A DNA stretch of 64,000 nucleotides from NCBI RefSeq assembly GCF_900109705.1, contig NZ_FOAI01000016.1:1-64000 (forward strand), in the 5' to 3' direction. Positions 61,925 to 64,000 of the stretch are shown here, piece after piece. The notes beneath the pieces are model-generated. The model searched no databases. It was not told where the DNA came from and worked only from the letters and a program-made list of their open reading frames with translations. This DNA is from Roseivivax marinus. GTDB taxonomy: Bacteria; Pseudomonadota; Alphaproteobacteria; Rhodobacterales; Rhodobacteraceae. The position numbers were made by a program, and so were the translations under genes. The number at the start of each line of letters is the position of its first letter. The stretch's first letter is position 1.

Positions 61925-62530
61925 ATGTTCTACCGCCCCGAAGACGGCCACGGCCTGCCGCACAATCCGTTCAACGCGGTGGTCACGCCGCGGCCCATCG
62001 GCTGGATCTCGACGCGTGGCGCGGACGGCTCGGAGAACCTCGCGCCTTACTCGTTCTTCAACGCGGTCGCCTATGTCCCGCCGCAGGTCATGTTCGCCTC
62101 GACCTCGGCCAAGGAGGATCGCGGCGACACCAAGGACAGCGTCGCCAACATCCGCGAGACCGAAGTTTTCTGCGTTAATATAGTGGCTTACGACCAGCGC
62201 CATGTGATGAACACGACCTCGGGGCCGTGGCCGAAGGACGAGGACGAGTTCGATCTTTCGGGCGCGCCGCGGGCGGACTGCGAGGCGATTCCGTGTTCGC
62301 GCGTGGCCGACAGTCCGGCGAGTCTCGAATGTCGGCTGACGCAGATCGTGAAGCTGCCGGGCGAAGCGAACTTCGTGGTGTTCGGCGAGGTGGTGGGCGT
62401 TCACCTGCGCGACGATTGCCTCGTGGACGGAATCTTCGATGTGCTGAAGTTCAACCCGCTCTCGCGGATGGGCTACCAGGACTACACCGTGGTCCGGGAG
62501 AAATTCGCCCTGAAACGGCCGGGCCAGTAA
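61925..62530 (+). CDS. Flavin reductase family protein
   Basis: The 201-residue protein begins MFYRPEDGHGLPHNPFNAVV and has TPRPIGWISTRG, NLAPYSFFNAVAYVPPQVMF and DTKDSVANIRETEVFCVNIV, a standard FMN-binding split-barrel pattern. It probably reduces flavin with NAD(P)H or is a flavoprotein oxidoreductase. The ATG at 61925 follows GGAGAGACC. Divergent from the GNAT gene; complete length. Confidence 0.9.
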   Translation: MFYRPEDGHGLPHNPFNAVVTPRPIGWISTRGADGSENLAPYSFFNAVAYVPPQVMFASTSAKEDRGDTKDSVANIRETEVFCVNIVAYDQRHVMNTTSGPWPKDEDEFDLSGAPRADCEAIPCSRVADSPASLECRLTQIVKLPGEANFVVFGEVVGVHLRDDCLVDGIFDVLKFNPLSRMGYQDYTVVREKFALKRPGQ

Positions 62531-62882
62531 GCGTATGGCTTGCGTATGGCTTCGGTCCAGCTGTCGCGTCGGGCCGAAGCGTCCGCGAATGACGGCCGCT
62601 CGGCCCCGAGCGGAGGCCTGATCGCGGGGCCCGCCGCGGGGGCCGTGAAACAGAGGCGGGCCCCACCGGACCGCCGGTCACGGGGGCCCGGTTCCAGCCC
62701 TCGCGGTCCGGTTCGAGGCCGGCCGCCGACAGGTCACGGCGGCACCAGTTCGCGCAGGGTCGGCGGCGGTCTGGGCGGAGGCGCCGCAGCGTGGTATGCC
62801 CCACGCAGCACCGAGGGAGGGAGCGATGGACCAGAACCTTTGACCGATACGACCTGACACGTCTCGTCAAAGGAGGCTCTTC
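62531..62882. other. Intergenic region with a long inverted repeat
   Basis: This 352-base stretch shows no gene. GGGGCCCGCC (62626-62635) is a perfect inverted partner of GGCGGGCCCC (62655-62664) with a 19-base spacer and no T-run, so it can be an RNA stem or an operator. The ribosome binding site of the acetyltransferase gene (AAAGGAGG) is at the right end. Confidence 0.5.
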
Positions 62883-63536
62883 ATGCCTGCCACGCTTCCC
62901 GACGCGCGCACCGCGCATCCCATCGTCCTGCCCGATGGCACTCCCCATTCCGGCACCGTCTTCCTGAACGCGGTCATCGACCATCCGCGCATAGAGATCG
63001 GCGACTACACCTACGCCTCCGATTTCGACCCGCCCGGCCCCGAGGAGGGCTGGGCCGCGCGGCTGGCGCCCTATCTCTTCGACTTCGCGGAAGAGCGCCT
63101 GCGGATCGGCAGGTTCTGCCAGATCGCCCACGGCGTGCGGTTCGTCGGCTCCGCCGCGAACCATGCGACGCGGACGCTGAGCAGCTTTCCCTTCCAGGTG
63201 TTCTCGCCCGAGCGGATGCACGGCTACGCGCCCGACACCCGTGACACCGTGGTCGGCCACGACGTCTGGCTCGGATACGGCGCGCTGGTCTGTCCCGGCG
63301 CGCGCATCGGCAACGGGGTCTTCGTCGGGGCGGGCGCGGTGGTGCGCGGCACGGTGCCCGACTACGCCGTGGTCATGGGGAACCCGGCCCGGGTGGTGCG
63401 CATGCGCTTTTCCGATGCCGAGATCGCGACGCTTCTGCGGCTGGCGTGGTGGGACTGGCCGCCCGAGGCCATCGCCCGCGCGCAGCCGGCGCTCGAGGCC
63501 GGGGACGTGGAGGCGCTGGCGGCACTGGCGCCCTGA
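62883..63536 (+). CDS. Vat/CatB-type hexapeptide acetyltransferase
   Basis: The 217-residue protein has a left-handed beta-helix pattern: IEIGDYTYASDF, RIGRFCQIAHGVRFVGSAAN, VGHDVWLGYGALVCPGARIG and NGVFVGAGAVVRGTVPDYAV, with the late MGNPARVVRMRF end of the xenobiotic acetyltransferase (XAT) subgroup. Streptogramin and chloramphenicol acetyltransferases belong here, but many members act on sugars, so resistance is not implied. ATG 62883 follows AAAGGAGGCTC. Confidence 0.87.
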   Translation: MPATLPDARTAHPIVLPDGTPHSGTVFLNAVIDHPRIEIGDYTYASDFDPPGPEEGWAARLAPYLFDFAEERLRIGRFCQIAHGVRFVGSAANHATRTLSSFPFQVFSPERMHGYAPDTRDTVVGHDVWLGYGALVCPGARIGNGVFVGAGAVVRGTVPDYAVVMGNPARVVRMRFSDAEIATLLRLAWWDWPPEAIARAQPALEAGDVEALAALAP

Positions 63537-64000
63537 GGCGGGGTCCGTCTCGGGACGGTCGGGCACGTGCTGCCTCGTGCACCGGAGCCGGCGAGGCATC
63601 GCCGGCGGCGTGTCACTTTCCGGCCTTCCGGGGTGCGAAGGGGGCGGAACGAGGCCGCTGACACCCCGCTCCCGGGCTCCTCCGGGCGCGGCGCGTCAGT
63701 TTGCCTTGTCCGTTCGCTTCGTACGGGCACGCGAAGAAGGCGGAGGGGCTACCGCCGACGCGTGGTCGCGCCTCGGGAACGGACCTGTCCGCAAGGTTTC
63801 GGCAGATCGTCGCGGCGATACGCTTTGCCGACGGCCCGAACCCGTCGGCGGATACCTTCGGAGGCTGCCGCAGGCGGGCCGGGCGTTGCGGGACACTGTA
63901 GGCGTTCGCGCCTCCGAGGCGTGAACACAGGGCACGAAGCGGGGGATCAGGCGCCCCGGGTCGTCCGCTCGCCTCCCACCGGACAAAAAAAGGCCGCCCC
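63537..64000. other. Right-end region without a visible gene
   Basis: No frame in this 464-base stretch has family-like sequence or a convincing start. At the very end 63984-63990 is a run of seven A followed by GGCCGCCCC. Read on the minus strand this is the 3' arm of a G/C stem followed by TTTTTTT, so an intrinsic terminator of a minus-strand gene lying beyond the right edge probably starts there. Confidence 0.5.
63984..64000 (-). terminator. Partial intrinsic terminator of an off-window gene
   Basis: On the minus strand the sequence GGGGCGGCC is followed by seven T. The other arm of the stem would lie past 64000, so it cannot be confirmed. It suggests that the next gene to the right is on the minus strand and ends close to the window edge. 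Confidence 0.45.

Noticed and set aside
62451-63599. 382-codon minus-strand frame opposite the acetyltransferase
   Set aside because: The hexapeptide repeats on the plus strand are clear; the opposite frame is a shadow.
63557-63924. Several Arg-rich frames at the right end
   Set aside because: They have no homology-like features or plausible starts, and the base composition alone explains their openness.

Overview
The window looks like a chromosomal segment of a high-GC alphaproteobacterium, most probably of the Rhodobacterales (Roseobacter-type). Reasons: the genes have strongly G/C-biased third positions; short families typical of this group are present (UPF0262, DUF2948, DUF1178, DUF6494, DUF6505, an NDUFS4-like complex I subunit); and blocks typical of alphaproteobacteria are kept, namely murA-DUF2948-hisD-UPF0262-LMW phosphatase, infA-maf-RNase E/G-yacG, and lysC next to ptsP. 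No replicon origin, phage, insertion sequence or CRISPR array is visible. The segment is mostly core genome with a few accessory islets.

Layout. 1-3.6 kb: the str operon on the minus strand (rpsL, rpsG, fusA, start of tuf) with a near-consensus sigma-70 promoter at 3553-3581. 3.7-9.7 kb: a putative rhamnosyltransferase, a drug/metabolite-type exporter, parE, and small stress or envelope genes (membrane proteins, a truncated anti-sigma-like protein, an HExxH lipoprotein, CsbD). 9.8-12.9 kb: an uncharacterised large gene divergent from a winged-helix/TPR regulator. 12.9-15.9 kb: DUF6505, a biotin/lipoate ligase-like protein, Mrp and DUF6494, divergent from a complex I NDUFS4-like subunit. 16-24.6 kb: metY, an alpha/beta hydrolase, a MYG1 family gene, katG, tRNA-Arg and uvrB.

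24.6-31 kb: an AT-richer HEPN-like gene directly after uvrB, a PLDc_N membrane protein, a universal stress protein, two small lipoproteins, glycerate kinase and the 5-oxoprolinase genes pxpB-pxpC-pxpA. 31-37.7 kb: an orphan CoxL-like molybdoenzyme subunit, an ornithine decarboxylase-like gene divergent from an Lrp regulator, yciB, a second EamA transporter and a MgtC-like protein. 37.7-41.8 kb: a GNAT enzyme with ftsY, a lytic transglycosylase, and a Tat-exported protein paired with a ferric reductase-like membrane protein.

41.8-51.5 kb is one long minus-strand run of mostly overlapping genes for cell wall synthesis (murA), histidine synthesis (hisD), translation initiation (infA), housekeeping pyrophosphatase (maf), RNA processing and a class V PLP enzyme. 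A three-gene accessory insert (NTF2-like, GNAT, nitrilase-like) and two AT-rich palindromes interrupt this otherwise conserved order. 51.5-64 kb: tRNA-Thr, a 22-residue membrane peptide, a glycosyltransferase and a Kdo transferase (lipid A/LPS), DUF1178, an SDR, a SnoaL-like protein, lysC, ptsP (nitrogen PTS enzyme I), an EcsC protein, a GNAT, a flavin reductase and a hexapeptide acetyltransferase.

The strongest leads are the HEPN-like islet, the Mrp/NDUFS4 divergent module, the Tat/ferric-reductase pair, and the 28-bp perfect palindrome. No complete, obviously new multi-gene system can be demonstrated from sequence alone. All identifications rest on reading translated sequence; no database search was run.
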